A stretch of 64,000 bases of DNA from JAAYVZ01 sp035384965. Its GTDB lineage: Bacteria; Acidobacteriota; Thermoanaerobaculia; Thermoanaerobaculales; Thermoanaerobaculaceae. The notes under the pieces were generated by a model. It saw only the letters and a program-made list of their open reading frames with translations, did not search any database and was not told the origin of the DNA. Where the stretch lies: NCBI GenBank assembly GCA_035384965.1, contig DAOOJE010000004.1:95572-159571 (forward strand). The letters are read 5' to 3'. Positions 28,676-38,065 of this stretch are shown here, one piece after another. Position 1 is the first letter of the stretch; every line of letters starts with the position of its first letter. The position numbers and the translations under genes were made by a program.

Positions 28676-31600
28676 ATGCCCGACCCTGAAGCGCGCGCGG
28701 GTGCGGGCGGCATCTTCTCGGTGCCGGAGCTCCTCGACCGCCTCGGCGTCGGCACCTTCCGCAGCACACCCGAAGGCGAACTCCTCCACGCCAGCCGCGC
28801 CTTCCTCCAGCTCCTCGGTTTCTCGAGCCTCGAGCAGGCCCGCAAGGTCAACACCCGCGAGCTGTACGCCACACCGAGCGATCGCGAGGACACGGTCGAC
28901 GAGGTGCTGGCGCGCGGACACATCCGCGACCGGGTGCTCCAGCTCCGGCGCCGCGACGGCGGGCTGGTCTGGGTCTCGCTCACCGAACTCGTCCACACCC
29001 TCCCCGACGGCCGGAGGGTCCTCGATGGTCTCGTCGCCGACGCCGGCGCCCGCGTCGCGGCCGCGCAAGACGTCGAAGCCTCGGCCCGGCGATACCGCGA
29101 GCTGCTCGAGCAGGCCAACGTGGCGATTTTCCTGGCCGACGCCTCGACCGGGGCGCTGCTGCACGCTAACCGGCGAGCGCTCGAGGTGATCGGGCGCTCG
29201 CTCGACGAGGTCCGCCGCATGCACCAGGCCGACCTCCATCCCCCGGAGGAGCGGGCCCGCTACGAGGCGATCTTCCGCCAGCACGCCGCGGTCGGGACAG
29301 GGAGCAGTACCGAGTGCGAGGTGGTGGACCGCGCCGGCAACCGCATCCCGGTGGAGATCACCGCCAGCGTCATCGAGCTCGCCGGCCGGCAGGTCGTGCA
29401 GGGGGTCTTCCACGACCTGCGGGGCCTGCGCCAGGCCCAGCAGGCGCTCCAGGAGAGCCAGGCCCGCCAGGCCGCGATCCTCGCCGCCTTGCCCGTGGCG
29501 GTCTACACCGCCGAGGTGCCGGCCGATCTCGACGCGCAGTGGATGAGCGCGAGCGTCGAGCGCTTCGCCGGCTTTCCCGCCGAGCGCTTCATGCGGGAGC
29601 CGGGCTTCTGGGCCGACCGCATCCATCCCGACGACCGCGCCGGGGCGATTGCGGCCTACCGCGAGGCCGTGGCGCGCGGCGAGGCGCAAATCGAGTACCG
29701 CTGGCAAGTCGCCGACGGGACCTACAGGTGGCTCTCGGACCACGCCTTGCGGGTCGCACAGGTCGGCCCGCTGGCGCAGGTCATCGGGGTCATCGCCGAC
29801 ATCACCGAGCGGCGCGCGGCCGAGCAGGCCCTCCGCGCCTCCGAGGAGAAGTACCGCGAGCTGGTCGAGAGGGTCTCGGAGGTCATCTTCGCGGTCAGCG
29901 ACGAGGGCCGTGTCACCTACGCGAGCCCGGCAGTCGAGCGGGTGCTCGGCATGGCGCCGGCCGAGGTCGAAGGGCGGCACTTCTCGGAACTCGTGCATCC
30001 CGACGACCTCGCCGAGCTGGTTGAGAGCTTCCGGCGGACCCTGGCCGGCGAACTCCACCCCCTCGAGTACCGGCTGCGCCACCGGGACGGCAGCTTCCGG
30101 TGGGTGCGCTCGAGTTCCCGCCCGGTCGTCGACGGCGACCGGACGGTCGGGCTGCACGGCGTGCTCATCGACATCACCCAGCGCCGGGAGGCGGAGGCCG
30201 CGCTGCGCCGCTACGCCCGCCGGGTCGAGGCGATGCACGAGATCGACCTCGCCATCCTCGCCGCTCGCTCGACCGCGGAAACCGCCCGGGCCACGCTGGC
30301 CCGGCTGCGCCAGATCATCCCGGCCCAGCGCGCCGCCATCATCGTCGTCCACCCCGCCTCCGGCGCCGGCGAGTACGTGGCAGTGGACAGCGTGCCCGAA
30401 CTCGCCGAGCCGTCCAGCGGCAGGGTCGAACTGTCCCAGCTCCTGGCGGGCGAGCTCGAGCGCAACCGCACCCTCTACCTTTCCGACCTGGCCTCGTACG
30501 TCGGCCAGGGACCGGCCCTCGACCAGCTGCGAGCCAGGGGCGTCCGGACCCTGCTCGTCTGCAGCTTCACCATCGAGGCGGATCTCGTGGCGCAGCTCGT
30601 GCTTTCGAGCCGCCAGCCCGACGCCTTTTCGCCCGACGACCAGGAAGTGGCCGGCGAGGTTGCCGGGATGCTCGGCGTGGTGCTCCACCAGGCCCGACTG
30701 CGGGAACGGCTGGAAGAGCAGCAGCGGATGCTCGCCACGCTCCTCTCGCAGCTCCCGGACGGCGTGCTGATGCTCGGCCACGACCATCGCGTGGCTCTCG
30801 CCAACCCTGTCGCCCACGACTACCTCGCGCTGCTGGGACACGCCGACCGCGAGGCGCCGCTCACCCAGCTCGGAGGGGTGCCGCTCGCTTCCGTCCTCAC
30901 GCCCCGGCCTGGCGGGCTGCCGCACGAGCTGCACACGCAGGGCGCCGAGCCTCGCGTGCTCGAGCTGCGCGCACGCCCCACCGTGAACGGCACCGAGTCG
31001 GCCTGGATCCTCGTCATTCACGACGCCACCCGGGAGCACCACCTCGCGCGCAGCCTCGAGCAGCAGGACCGCCTGGCCGTGATCGGCCAGCTCGCGGGCG
31101 GGCTCGCGCACGACTTCAACAACCTCCTCACTGCCATCCTCACCCACGCCGAGCTGCTCCTGCGCGACCCCGAGCAGCGGCCGGCGGCGCGCGAGGCACT
31201 GCGCGTGATCAAGGAGCAAACCGAGCGCTCGGCCAAGCTCATCCGCTCGATGCTCGACTTCTCGCGGGGCTCGGGCAGCGAGCGCGACCCCCTCGAACTC
31301 GGGGCGTTCGTCGCTGACGTCGCGCAGATCCTCGCCCGCACCATCCCCGAGCGCATCCGCATCGAGGTGGATCGCGACGCGAGCCAGGCCTGCCACGTGT
31401 ACGCCGACGCCACCCAGCTCCAGCAGGTGATCATGAACATCGCGGTGAACGCCCGCGACGCCATGCCCGGACAGGGGGTCCTGCGCCTGAGCGTCCGGCC
31501 CCTGACGCTCTCCTCGTCGGACCCGCCGCCGGTGGCCGGCATGGCGCCGGGTCGCTGGGTCCACCTGGCGCTGGCCGACACCGGCTCGGGGATCCGGCCC

Positions 31601-32182
31601 GAGCACCTGCCGCACATCTTCGAGCCGTTCTTCACCACCAAGGCCCACGGTGCGGGAACCGGCCTCGGCCTCTCGCAGGTGTACGGCCTCGTCGCCCAGA
31701 ACGAGGGCTTCGTGCAAGCCCAGAGCCGCTGGGGCGAGGGCACGACGATCCACGTCTACCTGCCGGAGCACCGCGGCGCACTGCCCGCGCCCCCACCGCC
31801 CGTCGCCGAACTGCCGCCTGGGCGTGGCGAGCTGGTCCTCCTCGCCGAAGACGAGGCGCAGGTCCGCGCCGCGATCGAGCAGGCGCTCGTCACGCTCGGT
31901 TACCGCGTCGAGACCGTCAGCGACGGCCGCGAGGCCCTCGAGCGCCTGCGCTCGGGCTCGCGCGTGGACCTGCTCATCACCGACCTCACGATGCCGGTCA
32001 TGGGCGGCGAGGAGCTGGTCCGGCTGGCGCGGGAGGCGTTCCCGGAGCTGCCCATCGTCGTCCTGACCGGCTACGCGCCGGGGCGGCTCGTCGCCTTGCA
32101 GGAGCTGGGCATCACGCGCCTCGCCCAGAAGCCCCTGGGGCTCGCCGACCTCGCCCGCACCGTGCGAGCGGCCCTGGGGTAG
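28676..32182 (+). CDS. Cytoplasmic multi-PAS/GAF hybrid histidine kinase
   Basis: A 1168-residue kinase with no membrane helix. About four PAS domains occupy the first 510 residues, several followed by PAC motifs (VIGVIADITERRAAEQ, LHGVLIDITQRREAEA). A GAF-like domain (about 520-680) and another PAS domain come next. The HisKA segment LAVIGQLAGGLAHDFNNLLTAIL has acceptor H812, and the ATPase has NIAVNARDAMPG, DTGSGI and GTGLGLSQVYGLV. A C-terminal receiver carries D1103 in ITDLTMPVMGG. This layout is typical of soluble redox, light or energy sensors. No response regulator with a DNA-binding domain is adjacent. It follows the first hybrid kinase closely and may be in the same transcript. Confidence 0.92.
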   Translation: MPDPEARAGAGGIFSVPELLDRLGVGTFRSTPEGELLHASRAFLQLLGFSSLEQARKVNTRELYATPSDREDTVDEVLARGHIRDRVLQLRRRDGGLVWVSLTELVHTLPDGRRVLDGLVADAGARVAAAQDVEASARRYRELLEQANVAIFLADASTGALLHANRRALEVIGRSLDEVRRMHQADLHPPEERARYEAIFRQHAAVGTGSSTECEVVDRAGNRIPVEITASVIELAGRQVVQGVFHDLRGLRQAQQALQESQARQAAILAALPVAVYTAEVPADLDAQWMSASVERFAGFPAERFMREPGFWADRIHPDDRAGAIAAYREAVARGEAQIEYRWQVADGTYRWLSDHALRVAQVGPLAQVIGVIADITERRAAEQALRASEEKYRELVERVSEVIFAVSDEGRVTYASPAVERVLGMAPAEVEGRHFSELVHPDDLAELVESFRRTLAGELHPLEYRLRHRDGSFRWVRSSSRPVVDGDRTVGLHGVLIDITQRREAEAALRRYARRVEAMHEIDLAILAARSTAETARATLARLRQIIPAQRAAIIVVHPASGAGEYVAVDSVPELAEPSSGRVELSQLLAGELERNRTLYLSDLASYVGQGPALDQLRARGVRTLLVCSFTIEADLVAQLVLSSRQPDAFSPDDQEVAGEVAGMLGVVLHQARLRERLEEQQRMLATLLSQLPDGVLMLGHDHRVALANPVAHDYLALLGHADREAPLTQLGGVPLASVLTPRPGGLPHELHTQGAEPRVLELRARPTVNGTESAWILVIHDATREHHLARSLEQQDRLAVIGQLAGGLAHDFNNLLTAILTHAELLLRDPEQRPAAREALRVIKEQTERSAKLIRSMLDFSRGSGSERDPLELGAFVADVAQILARTIPERIRIEVDRDASQACHVYADATQLQQVIMNIAVNARDAMPGQGVLRLSVRPLTLSSSDPPPVAGMAPGRWVHLALADTGSGIRPEHLPHIFEPFFTTKAHGAGTGLGLSQVYGLVAQNEGFVQAQSRWGEGTTIHVYLPEHRGALPAPPPPVAELPPGRGELVLLAEDEAQVRAAIEQALVTLGYRVETVSDGREALERLRSGSRVDLLITDLTMPVMGGEELVRLAREAFPELPIVVLTGYAPGRLVALQELGITRLAQKPLGLADLARTVRAALG

Positions 32183-32343
32183 GCCGGCGCCCGCGGCTCG
32201 CTCGCCGCCAGCCCCGGGGCCTCTCGATCCACCCCGCACCCCAACTGCCAGCCGCCTCTGTCGGGCTTCCCCCGGAGCATGCGAGAGCCTTCATGCATGC
32301 TATGCTTTCTCGATTCCCGCGGCAGGCGAAGGAGGACCCGGCG

Positions 32344-33525
32344 ATGAAGGACGACGCGAGAACGGCGGGCGGAGGCAGCACCCTTCGAGCCGTCCTCGAC
32401 GCGGTGTACGACGCCTCGCTGCAACCCGAGAAGTGGCCTGCGGCTCTCGCCGTCCTGGCGCGCTGCCTGCGCGCTGCGGGCGCCTTCCTGCAGATCGGCG
32501 CCGCCGGCCCGCCCTCCGCCACCGTCTCGGCCAGCGCCGGCCTCGACCTCACGGCGCTGCTCGCCTACCGCGCCAGCGACCCGCTGCGTGAGCCCCTCGT
32601 GCCGGCCGTCTGCCACAAGGTGGGCGAGGTCCTCCGTGACGGCGACGACATCAAGGCCGAGGTCCTCGCCGCCTCGGAGCTCGCGCGCCTGGTCCTGGAG
32701 CCCGCCGGGCTGCAGCACATCATCGGCGCCAGCCTCGCCTGCGACGAGGTCTTCTTCGCCGCCGTCTGGGCGTTCCGCCCTGCCGGGGCTCCGTTTTCGG
32801 ACGCCGAGGCAAGCGCGTTGCGGGAGGTCGTCCCCCACCTCCAGCGCGCCGTCGCCATCCAGCGCCGCATCGCCGAGGCCGAGCAGCAGGCTGCCACGTC
32901 CTCCGCGGCGCTCGACCGGATCGCGCTCGGCGCCCTCATCGTCGACGTGGAGGCCCGGCCGCTGCTGGTCAACCGCCTCGCGGAGCGCATCCTCGCCCGG
33001 CGTGACGGGCTGTTCCTCACCCCGGCCGGCCTCGCAGGGGACAGCCAGGCGGCGACGCTCGCCTTGCGCGAGGCGATTCGCGACGTCGTCACCAGCGCCG
33101 CGCGCGACGGCCGCACCTCGAGCGCCGGCCTGCGGCTCGAGCGGCGCGCCGGCGGGAATCCGCTCGAGGTCATCGTCGTGTCGCTCAAGGGCCCGCGGCG
33201 CACCCCGGTGGCGCAGCAGTCCGCCATCGTCTTCGTCGCCGACCCCGAGCATGCCCACATCAGGCTACCGGGCGCCCCCACCACCCCGCCATGCGCCCGG
33301 TGGCCGCTTCCACTGCCGTACACGGGGCCGGCGAGCCCCGCATCTCCCCCCCAGGAGAGATATCGCCGCGCCCCGTACTCCTCGCCTCCCCGCCGAGCGT
33401 ATTGGCGGCCCCTCACGAGCCGGTCCAAAGTCGCGGTGCTCTTCGCCGGCGGCACGCGCGGGCTCGGCGAAGAGTTCTCCCAGGCACGGAGATTGCTGGG
33501 ACAATTCGCCCGGAGGTGGCGATGA
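32344..33525 (+). CDS. Regulator-like protein that has lost its LuxR-type HTH domain
   Basis: A 393-residue frame. The first 310 residues (LRAVLDAVYDASLQPEKWPAALAVLARCL ... FSDAEASALREVVPHLQRAVAIQRRIAEAE ... ALDRIALGALIVDVEARPLLVNRLAERILA ... SAIVFVADPEHAH) match the sensory part of a family of LuxR-type transcription regulators. In that family a helix-turn-helix of about 65 residues normally follows directly. Here about 85 low-complexity, proline- and arginine-rich residues follow. I find no HTH in any frame between 33265 and 33521. The start at 32344 has AAGGAGG upstream. The stop overlaps the next gene's ATG by 4 bp. It may be a decayed gene or a sensor-only protein. Confidence 0.65.
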   Translation: MKDDARTAGGGSTLRAVLDAVYDASLQPEKWPAALAVLARCLRAAGAFLQIGAAGPPSATVSASAGLDLTALLAYRASDPLREPLVPAVCHKVGEVLRDGDDIKAEVLAASELARLVLEPAGLQHIIGASLACDEVFFAAVWAFRPAGAPFSDAEASALREVVPHLQRAVAIQRRIAEAEQQAATSSAALDRIALGALIVDVEARPLLVNRLAERILARRDGLFLTPAGLAGDSQAATLALREAIRDVVTSAARDGRTSSAGLRLERRAGGNPLEVIVVSLKGPRRTPVAQQSAIVFVADPEHAHIRLPGAPTTPPCARWPLPLPYTGPASPASPPQERYRRAPYSSPPRRAYWRPLTSRSKVAVLFAGGTRGLGEEFSQARRLLGQFARRWR

Positions 33526-34526
33526 GGCGCATGGCGCTGGTCATGGGTGTGGTCGTCGGGCTGACGCTGGGTGCGGGCCTCGGTGCACAGCAGGAGCCGG
33601 TGCCGACACCCACCCCGACGCACATCGAAAGGGGCATCGCGCTGTTCAAGGAACGAAAGTACCCCGAGGCCAAGAAGGCGCTGGCGCGGGCGCTGGCGGC
33701 CAATCCGGCCGATGCAGCGGCCCACGCATACCTCGGGCTCGCGCTGCTCGACCACGACCGCGACGCCGAGCAGGCGGCGGCGCATCTCGAGGAGGCGGTG
33801 CGGCTCGAGCCGAACCGCTCGCAGTTCCACCGGTGGCTGGGGGCGGCGTACTCCCGGCAGGCCATGGGCGCCGGGTTCGCGTCCGCTCTGGGTCTTGCCA
33901 GAAAAGCGCGAGCCGCGTTCGAGAAAGCAGTGGAGCTGGAGCCGGCGGACCTCGAGGCGCGCGGCGCTCTGCTGGAGTTCTACCTGGCCGCGCCGGGGGT
34001 CGCCGGCGGCAGCGTTGCCAAGGCCCGTGAGCAGGCGCTCGCCATGACCGGGATGGACCGCCACGAGGGGCTTTTGGCCCAGGCGCGCATTGCCGAGCAC
34101 GAGAAGAACGACGAGGCGGCGGAGCGGTTGTACCGCTCGGCAATTGCCGTCCAGCCCGACCGCGCCGAGGCGTACAACCAGCTCGGCTACTTGCTGTTGC
34201 GCACCAGGCGGCGGGAGGAGGCGGTGGCGGTGTTCCGCAAGTACGTGGAGCTGTCGCCCGGCGAGGCCAACCCGCACGACAGCCTGGCGGAGGGGCTGCT
34301 GGCAGCCGGCAAGGTGGACGAGTCGATCGCCGAGTACCGCAAGGCGCTCGAGATCGACCCGGCGTTCTCCTCGTCGCTCCTGGGGCTCGCGCAGTGCTAC
34401 CAGCGCAAGGAGGCGTGGGCCGAGGCGCGGGCGGCGCTCGAGCGCTTCGTCGAGCTGGTGCCGGATGGCCGGCGCGCCGACGAGGCCCGCGCCCAGCTCG
34501 CCAGGATCGACAAGAAGCTCAGGTAG
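33522..34526 (+). CDS. Secreted tetratricopeptide repeat protein
   Basis: A 334-residue protein. A signal peptide (MRRMALVMGVVVGLTLGAGLGAQ) and a short Pro/Thr stretch are followed by about seven TPR units. Clear ones are HIERGIALFKERKYPEAKKALARALAANP, AAAHAYLGLALLDHDRDAEQAAAHLEEAVRLEP, AEAYNQLGYLLLRTRRREEAVAVFRKYVELSP and SSLLGLAQCYQRKEAWAEARAALERFVELVP. TPR arrays mediate protein-protein contacts; the partner is unknown. GGAGG lies 5 bp before the ATG, and the ATGA overlap couples it to the regulator remnant upstream. Its 3' end overlaps the convergent phosphatase gene by 8 bp. Confidence 0.88.
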   Translation: MRRMALVMGVVVGLTLGAGLGAQQEPVPTPTPTHIERGIALFKERKYPEAKKALARALAANPADAAAHAYLGLALLDHDRDAEQAAAHLEEAVRLEPNRSQFHRWLGAAYSRQAMGAGFASALGLARKARAAFEKAVELEPADLEARGALLEFYLAAPGVAGGSVAKAREQALAMTGMDRHEGLLAQARIAEHEKNDEAAERLYRSAIAVQPDRAEAYNQLGYLLLRTRRREEAVAVFRKYVELSPGEANPHDSLAEGLLAAGKVDESIAEYRKALEIDPAFSSSLLGLAQCYQRKEAWAEARAALERFVELVPDGRRADEARAQLARIDKKLR

Positions 34527-35328
34527 GTGTCGCGGCCGGAAGCGGCGCGATGCAGGCGAGCACGAGCGCGGCGGCGCCGGGTTTGGCGGCGATCAGCGGG
34601 CCTTCGACTTTCCAGCGGCGGGCGCGCAACGCCCGGTAGTCGACCGGACGCCCGTCGAGGTAGGTGAAGGTGCAGCCGGCCGCCCGGCAAATCGCGTGGG
34701 CGCCGGCGATGTCCCAGGCGTTGGCGCCGTCGTCCTGGAGCGCCGCCACGATGCCGCCGAAGATCGCCGGGTAAACGAGGTGCAGCGCCGCACTGCCGTG
34801 CCCGCGCACCTTGCCGGGGAAGCGGCTGAGGTCGAACGACCGGTGGGCGCGCGACGAGATCGCCAGGCCGGACAGCCGCGAGAGCGACTCGAGCGGCGCT
34901 GGCGCTGCGACTTCCCGGGCACCGTCGCGGACGCGGTTCCTGCTGTCCACGGCGAGCATCAGCCCGAGGCGTGGAGCGTGGACGATTCCGGCCACGGGTA
35001 CGAGTTCGGCGTCGAGCACCCCGACCGACACCGCCCAGGTCGGCAGCCCCTGGCTGAAAGAGTCGGTGCCGTCGATCGGGTCGATGACGAACGTCCAGGG
35101 GCGGCCGTCGGCGAAGTGGCGCACCCGCTCCTCGGTCACCAGGTTGGCCTCGGGAACGCGGGCGTGGATGCGCTCGCACAGGAAGTCCTCGGTGTCGCGA
35201 TCCACCTCGGTCACGACCGATCCGTCCTCCTTGTACATCCGCTCGGCGAACTCGAGCTGGCGCTGCCGCCGGGCAGCCCGCCGTCCGGCCTCTCGCACCA
35301 CCGCCTGCAGCCATCGGATGTCGCGCAT
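34519..35328 (-). CDS. Inositol monophosphatase-family phosphatase
   Basis: A 269-residue enzyme of the Mg-dependent, lithium-sensitive phosphatase family. The metal-binding residues are visible: E66-E67 in NLVTEERVR, and D83, D86 and D89 in the signature DPIDGTDSFSQG. The last Asp lies in the C-terminal NAWDIAGAHAICRAAG block. Members act on inositol phosphate, histidinol phosphate, PAP or fructose-1,6-bisphosphate. Sequence by eye does not separate these, although the SFSQG variant and C-terminal layout resemble histidinol-phosphatase-like proteins. It diverges from the DHH gene. GGTGGAGGG precedes the ATG. Confidence 0.88.
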   Translation of the reverse strand: MRDIRWLQAVVREAGRRAARRQRQLEFAERMYKEDGSVVTEVDRDTEDFLCERIHARVPEANLVTEERVRHFADGRPWTFVIDPIDGTDSFSQGLPTWAVSVGVLDAELVPVAGIVHAPRLGLMLAVDSRNRVRDGAREVAAPAPLESLSRLSGLAISSRAHRSFDLSRFPGKVRGHGSAALHLVYPAIFGGIVAALQDDGANAWDIAGAHAICRAAGCTFTYLDGRPVDYRALRARRWKVEGPLIAAKPGAAALVLACIAPLPAATPT

Positions 35329-35434
35329 CGACCCTCCACCGCGCCTGGCGCGGGTGCGTGAGTCTACTCCGCGCGAGTGCTATGCTTGTGGCCAGCCATT
35401 CATGCTGGTTGCGGGCACGCCGAGGGAGGGCGCC

Positions 35435-36355
35435 ATGCGGTTGATCACGCGAGGAGATGTGGACGGGCTGATGTGCGCGGTGCTGCTCAAGGCCGCCGGG
35501 CTCGTGGACTCCTACGTCCAGGCCCACCCCAAGGAAATGCAGGACGGCACCGTGGCCGTCACCGCCGATGACATCGTCTGCAACCTCCCATTCGCCCCGG
35601 GGTGCGGGATGTGGTTCGACCACCACTCGAGCGAGAGCGCTCCCGGCCGCCTCCCTGACACGTTCGTGGGCCGCTACGGCATGGCGCCCAGCGCCGCCAG
35701 GCTGGTCTACGAGCACTTCGTGGACGAGCACCCGGAAATCGAGCGCTTCGAGCCGCTGCTGCAGGTCGTGGACCGCTTCGACAGCGCCCAGCTCACGCGC
35801 GAGGACGTGGTCAATCCGTCGCCGGCCATGCTGCTCGTGTTCCTGCTCGACCCCCGCACCGGGCTCGGCTACCACCACAGCTTCCGCATCTCCAACAAGG
35901 AGATGACGCAGATGATGCCGGATCTGCTGCTCGAGCACTCGCCGGAGGAAATCCTCGCCATGCCGGACATCCAAGAGCGGGTCGAGTACTACCGGCAGAC
36001 CGAGGCGCGGGCGCGCGAGATCCTGGCTGCGCACACCCGCATCGACGGCAACGTGCTGATCACCGACCTCCTGGCCGTCGACGAGATCCCCCCCGCCAAC
36101 CGCTTCCTCGTCTACACGCTGCCCGGCGCGGAGGGCACCAACGTGTCGATCCGCCTGTCGCGGGTCAAGGGCGCCGACAAGGTGTCGTTCCAGGTCGCGC
36201 ACAACATCTTCAACCGCACGGCGCGCGGCGACGTGGGGGCGCTCATGGCCCGGTACGGGGGAGGCGGGCACCGCGGCGCCGGCACCTGCCAGATCCCCAC
36301 TGCCTCGGCGCAGCGCGTGCTGGCCGAGATGCTGGCGATCCTCAAGGAGCGCTGA
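35435..36355 (+). CDS. DHH-family phosphoesterase (exopolyphosphatase-like)
   Basis: A 306-residue DHH/DHHA1 protein. Motif I is RGDVDGLMCAVLLK (D8, D10), motif III is FDHHSS (D62, H63, H64), a further metal Asp lies in VVDRFDSAQL, and the C-terminal DHHA1 glycine motif is YGGGGHRGAGTCQI. The family cleaves phosphodiester or phosphoanhydride bonds in small nucleotides, oligoRNA or polyphosphate using Mn. Motif I has Gly (residue 7) where other DHH proteins have a metal-binding His (HxDxD). This change is seen in some DHH groups, so it need not inactivate the enzyme. The frame is open upstream, but GAGGGAGGG before the ATG at 35435 and the family N-terminus fix the start. Confidence 0.83.
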   Translation: MRLITRGDVDGLMCAVLLKAAGLVDSYVQAHPKEMQDGTVAVTADDIVCNLPFAPGCGMWFDHHSSESAPGRLPDTFVGRYGMAPSAARLVYEHFVDEHPEIERFEPLLQVVDRFDSAQLTREDVVNPSPAMLLVFLLDPRTGLGYHHSFRISNKEMTQMMPDLLLEHSPEEILAMPDIQERVEYYRQTEARAREILAAHTRIDGNVLITDLLAVDEIPPANRFLVYTLPGAEGTNVSIRLSRVKGADKVSFQVAHNIFNRTARGDVGALMARYGGGGHRGAGTCQIPTASAQRVLAEMLAILKER

Positions 36356-36374
36356 CCCCTTACAATCCTTCTCC

Positions 36375-37532
36375 ATGCGCGTGCGCGACGAGTTCGTGCT
36401 CGATCCCGGCGTCGTCTTTCTCAACCACGGCTCGTTCGGGGCCTGCCCGGTCGAGGTGCTGGCCGCGCAGCAGGCGTGGCAACGAGAGATGGAGCGCAAC
36501 CCGGTCGAGCTGCTGGCCAGGCGCTCGGCGGCGCTGCTTCGGGAGGCGCGGGAGAAGCTGGCCGGCTTCCTCGGCGCCCGCGCCGACGACCTCGTCTTCG
36601 TGTCCAACGCGACCACGGGCGTCAACACCGTGGCGCGCTCTCTCGACCTCGGTCCCGGCGACGAGGTCCTCACCACCGACCACGAGTACGGCGCCTGCGA
36701 CGCAGCGTGGGAGTGGGTGTGCCGCCGCGAGGGGGCGCGGGTCGTGCGCGTGCCGATCCCGCTGCCGTTCGAGCCCGCGGAGCTGCCGGACCGTCTTCTG
36801 AGCGCGGTCACCGCCCACACGCGGGTGGTGTACCTCTCGCACATCACCTCGACCACCGCGCTGGTCTTCCCCGTGGCCGAGGTCTGCCGCCGGGCAGGCG
36901 AGCTGGGGATCCTTTCGCTGGTGGACGGGGCACACGCCCCGGGTCACGTCCCGCTCGACCTCGAGGCGGTGGGGGCCGACTTCTACACCGGCAACTGCCA
37001 CAAGTGGATGTGCGCCCCGAAAGGCGCCGGGTTCCTCCACGCGCGCGCCGAGCACCACGCGAGGCTCGACGCACTCGTGGTGAGCTGGGGGTACTGCGCC
37101 GATGCCGACGGCCACGCCGGGTTCGCCGCCTTCACCGGCTCGACGCCGCTCGAGCGCCGGCTGCAGTGGCAGGGCACGCGGGACATTTCGGCGTTCCTGG
37201 CGGTGCCGGCGGCGATCGACTTCCTCGAACGCCACGACTGGATCGCAGCGGCCGCCCGCGGGCACGCGCTCGCCGTCGCGACCCGCGATCGCGTCGTGCG
37301 CCTCACCGGCCTGCCGGCGATCTGCCGCGACGCCGACTGCGGTCAGATGGTGGCGGCGGAGCTGCCGTGGCGCGACCCCGAGGCGCTGCGACGGGAGCTG
37401 TTCGAACGCTTCCGGATCGAGGTGCCGCTCACCGTGCACGCCGGGCGACTGCTCGTGCGCCCCTCGTTCGCGATGTACTCCACCTCGTCCGACGGCGACG
37501 CGCTGCTGGCCGCGCTCGAGACCGTGCTGTGA
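36375..37532 (+). CDS. PLP-dependent class V aminotransferase (isopenicillin-N epimerase-like)
   Basis: A 385-residue enzyme of aminotransferase class V. The N-terminus FLNHGSFGACPVEVLAAQQAWQREMERNPVELL is typical of the isopenicillin-N epimerase-like group. The cofactor-binding SNATTGVNTVARSL, D184 in VDGAHAPG and the Schiff-base lysine K210 in GNCHKWMCAPKGAGFL are all present. Members include epimerases, cysteine desulfurase-like enzymes and hercynylcysteine sulfoxide lyases, so the reaction is open. TACAAT at 36361-36366 stands 8 bp before the ATG and could be a -10 element of a leaderless transcript. It begins 19 bp after the DHH gene. Confidence 0.88.
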   Translation: MRVRDEFVLDPGVVFLNHGSFGACPVEVLAAQQAWQREMERNPVELLARRSAALLREAREKLAGFLGARADDLVFVSNATTGVNTVARSLDLGPGDEVLTTDHEYGACDAAWEWVCRREGARVVRVPIPLPFEPAELPDRLLSAVTAHTRVVYLSHITSTTALVFPVAEVCRRAGELGILSLVDGAHAPGHVPLDLEAVGADFYTGNCHKWMCAPKGAGFLHARAEHHARLDALVVSWGYCADADGHAGFAAFTGSTPLERRLQWQGTRDISAFLAVPAAIDFLERHDWIAAAARGHALAVATRDRVVRLTGLPAICRDADCGQMVAAELPWRDPEALRRELFERFRIEVPLTVHAGRLLVRPSFAMYSTSSDGDALLAALETVL

Positions 37533-37594
37533 ACCGCCGTGCACGGAGCCTGGGGGAGGGCTGCGGAGGGCCTACCGCTTGCTCCGACGGGGTG

Positions 37595-38041
37595 CTACCG
37601 CGCCCGTATCGTCAGCACGGGGCAGCTCGCCGACCGCACGACGCGCTCGGCCACCGAGCCGAACAGCAGGTGCCCGACCCCCGAGCGGCCGTGGGTCGAG
37701 AGCACGATGAGGTCCGCCCCCTCGTCGTGGCTCACCTTGACGATCTCGCTGGCCGGGTGGCCGACGACCAGGACCCCGCGCGCCGCGCCCGCGCCGCCGA
37801 GGCGAGTCGCGATCACGTCATCGAGCGCCTTCCGCAGGTTCTCGCCGAGCATCTCCTGGTACCTGTCGACGTTGAACCCGGCGTGGAGGGCCGGCATCTC
37901 GACCACCGGGATGGGGGTCAGGACGTGCACCACCACGATCTCGGCGCCGAACACCCGGGCGAGTTCGGCCGCCGCTCCGAGGGCCACATACGAGGGCTCG
38001 GAGAAGTCCGTCGGGCAGAGGATCTTCTTGACCGGCAGCAT
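37595..38041 (-). CDS. Universal stress protein, UspA family
   Basis: A 148-residue one-domain Usp. It has the N-terminal KKILCPTDFSEPSYVALGAAAELARVFGAEIVVVHV and the C-terminal ATP-binding signature GADLIVLSTHGRSGVGHLLFGSVAERVVRSASCPVLTI (G-2x-G-9x-G-S type). ATP-binding Usps bind nucleotide in a cytoplasmic dimer and support stress survival. The ATG at 38041 is preferred over the GTG two codons upstream because GGGAGGTG ends about 4 bp before it. A MITE-like element begins only 24 bp before the start codon, leaving no room for a native promoter between them. Confidence 0.92.
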   Translation of the reverse strand: MLPVKKILCPTDFSEPSYVALGAAAELARVFGAEIVVVHVLTPIPVVEMPALHAGFNVDRYQEMLGENLRKALDDVIATRLGGAGAARGVLVVGHPASEIVKVSHDEGADLIVLSTHGRSGVGHLLFGSVAERVVRSASCPVLTIRAR

Positions 38042-38065
38042 GGTCACCTCCCGTGGGCCTGCCTA

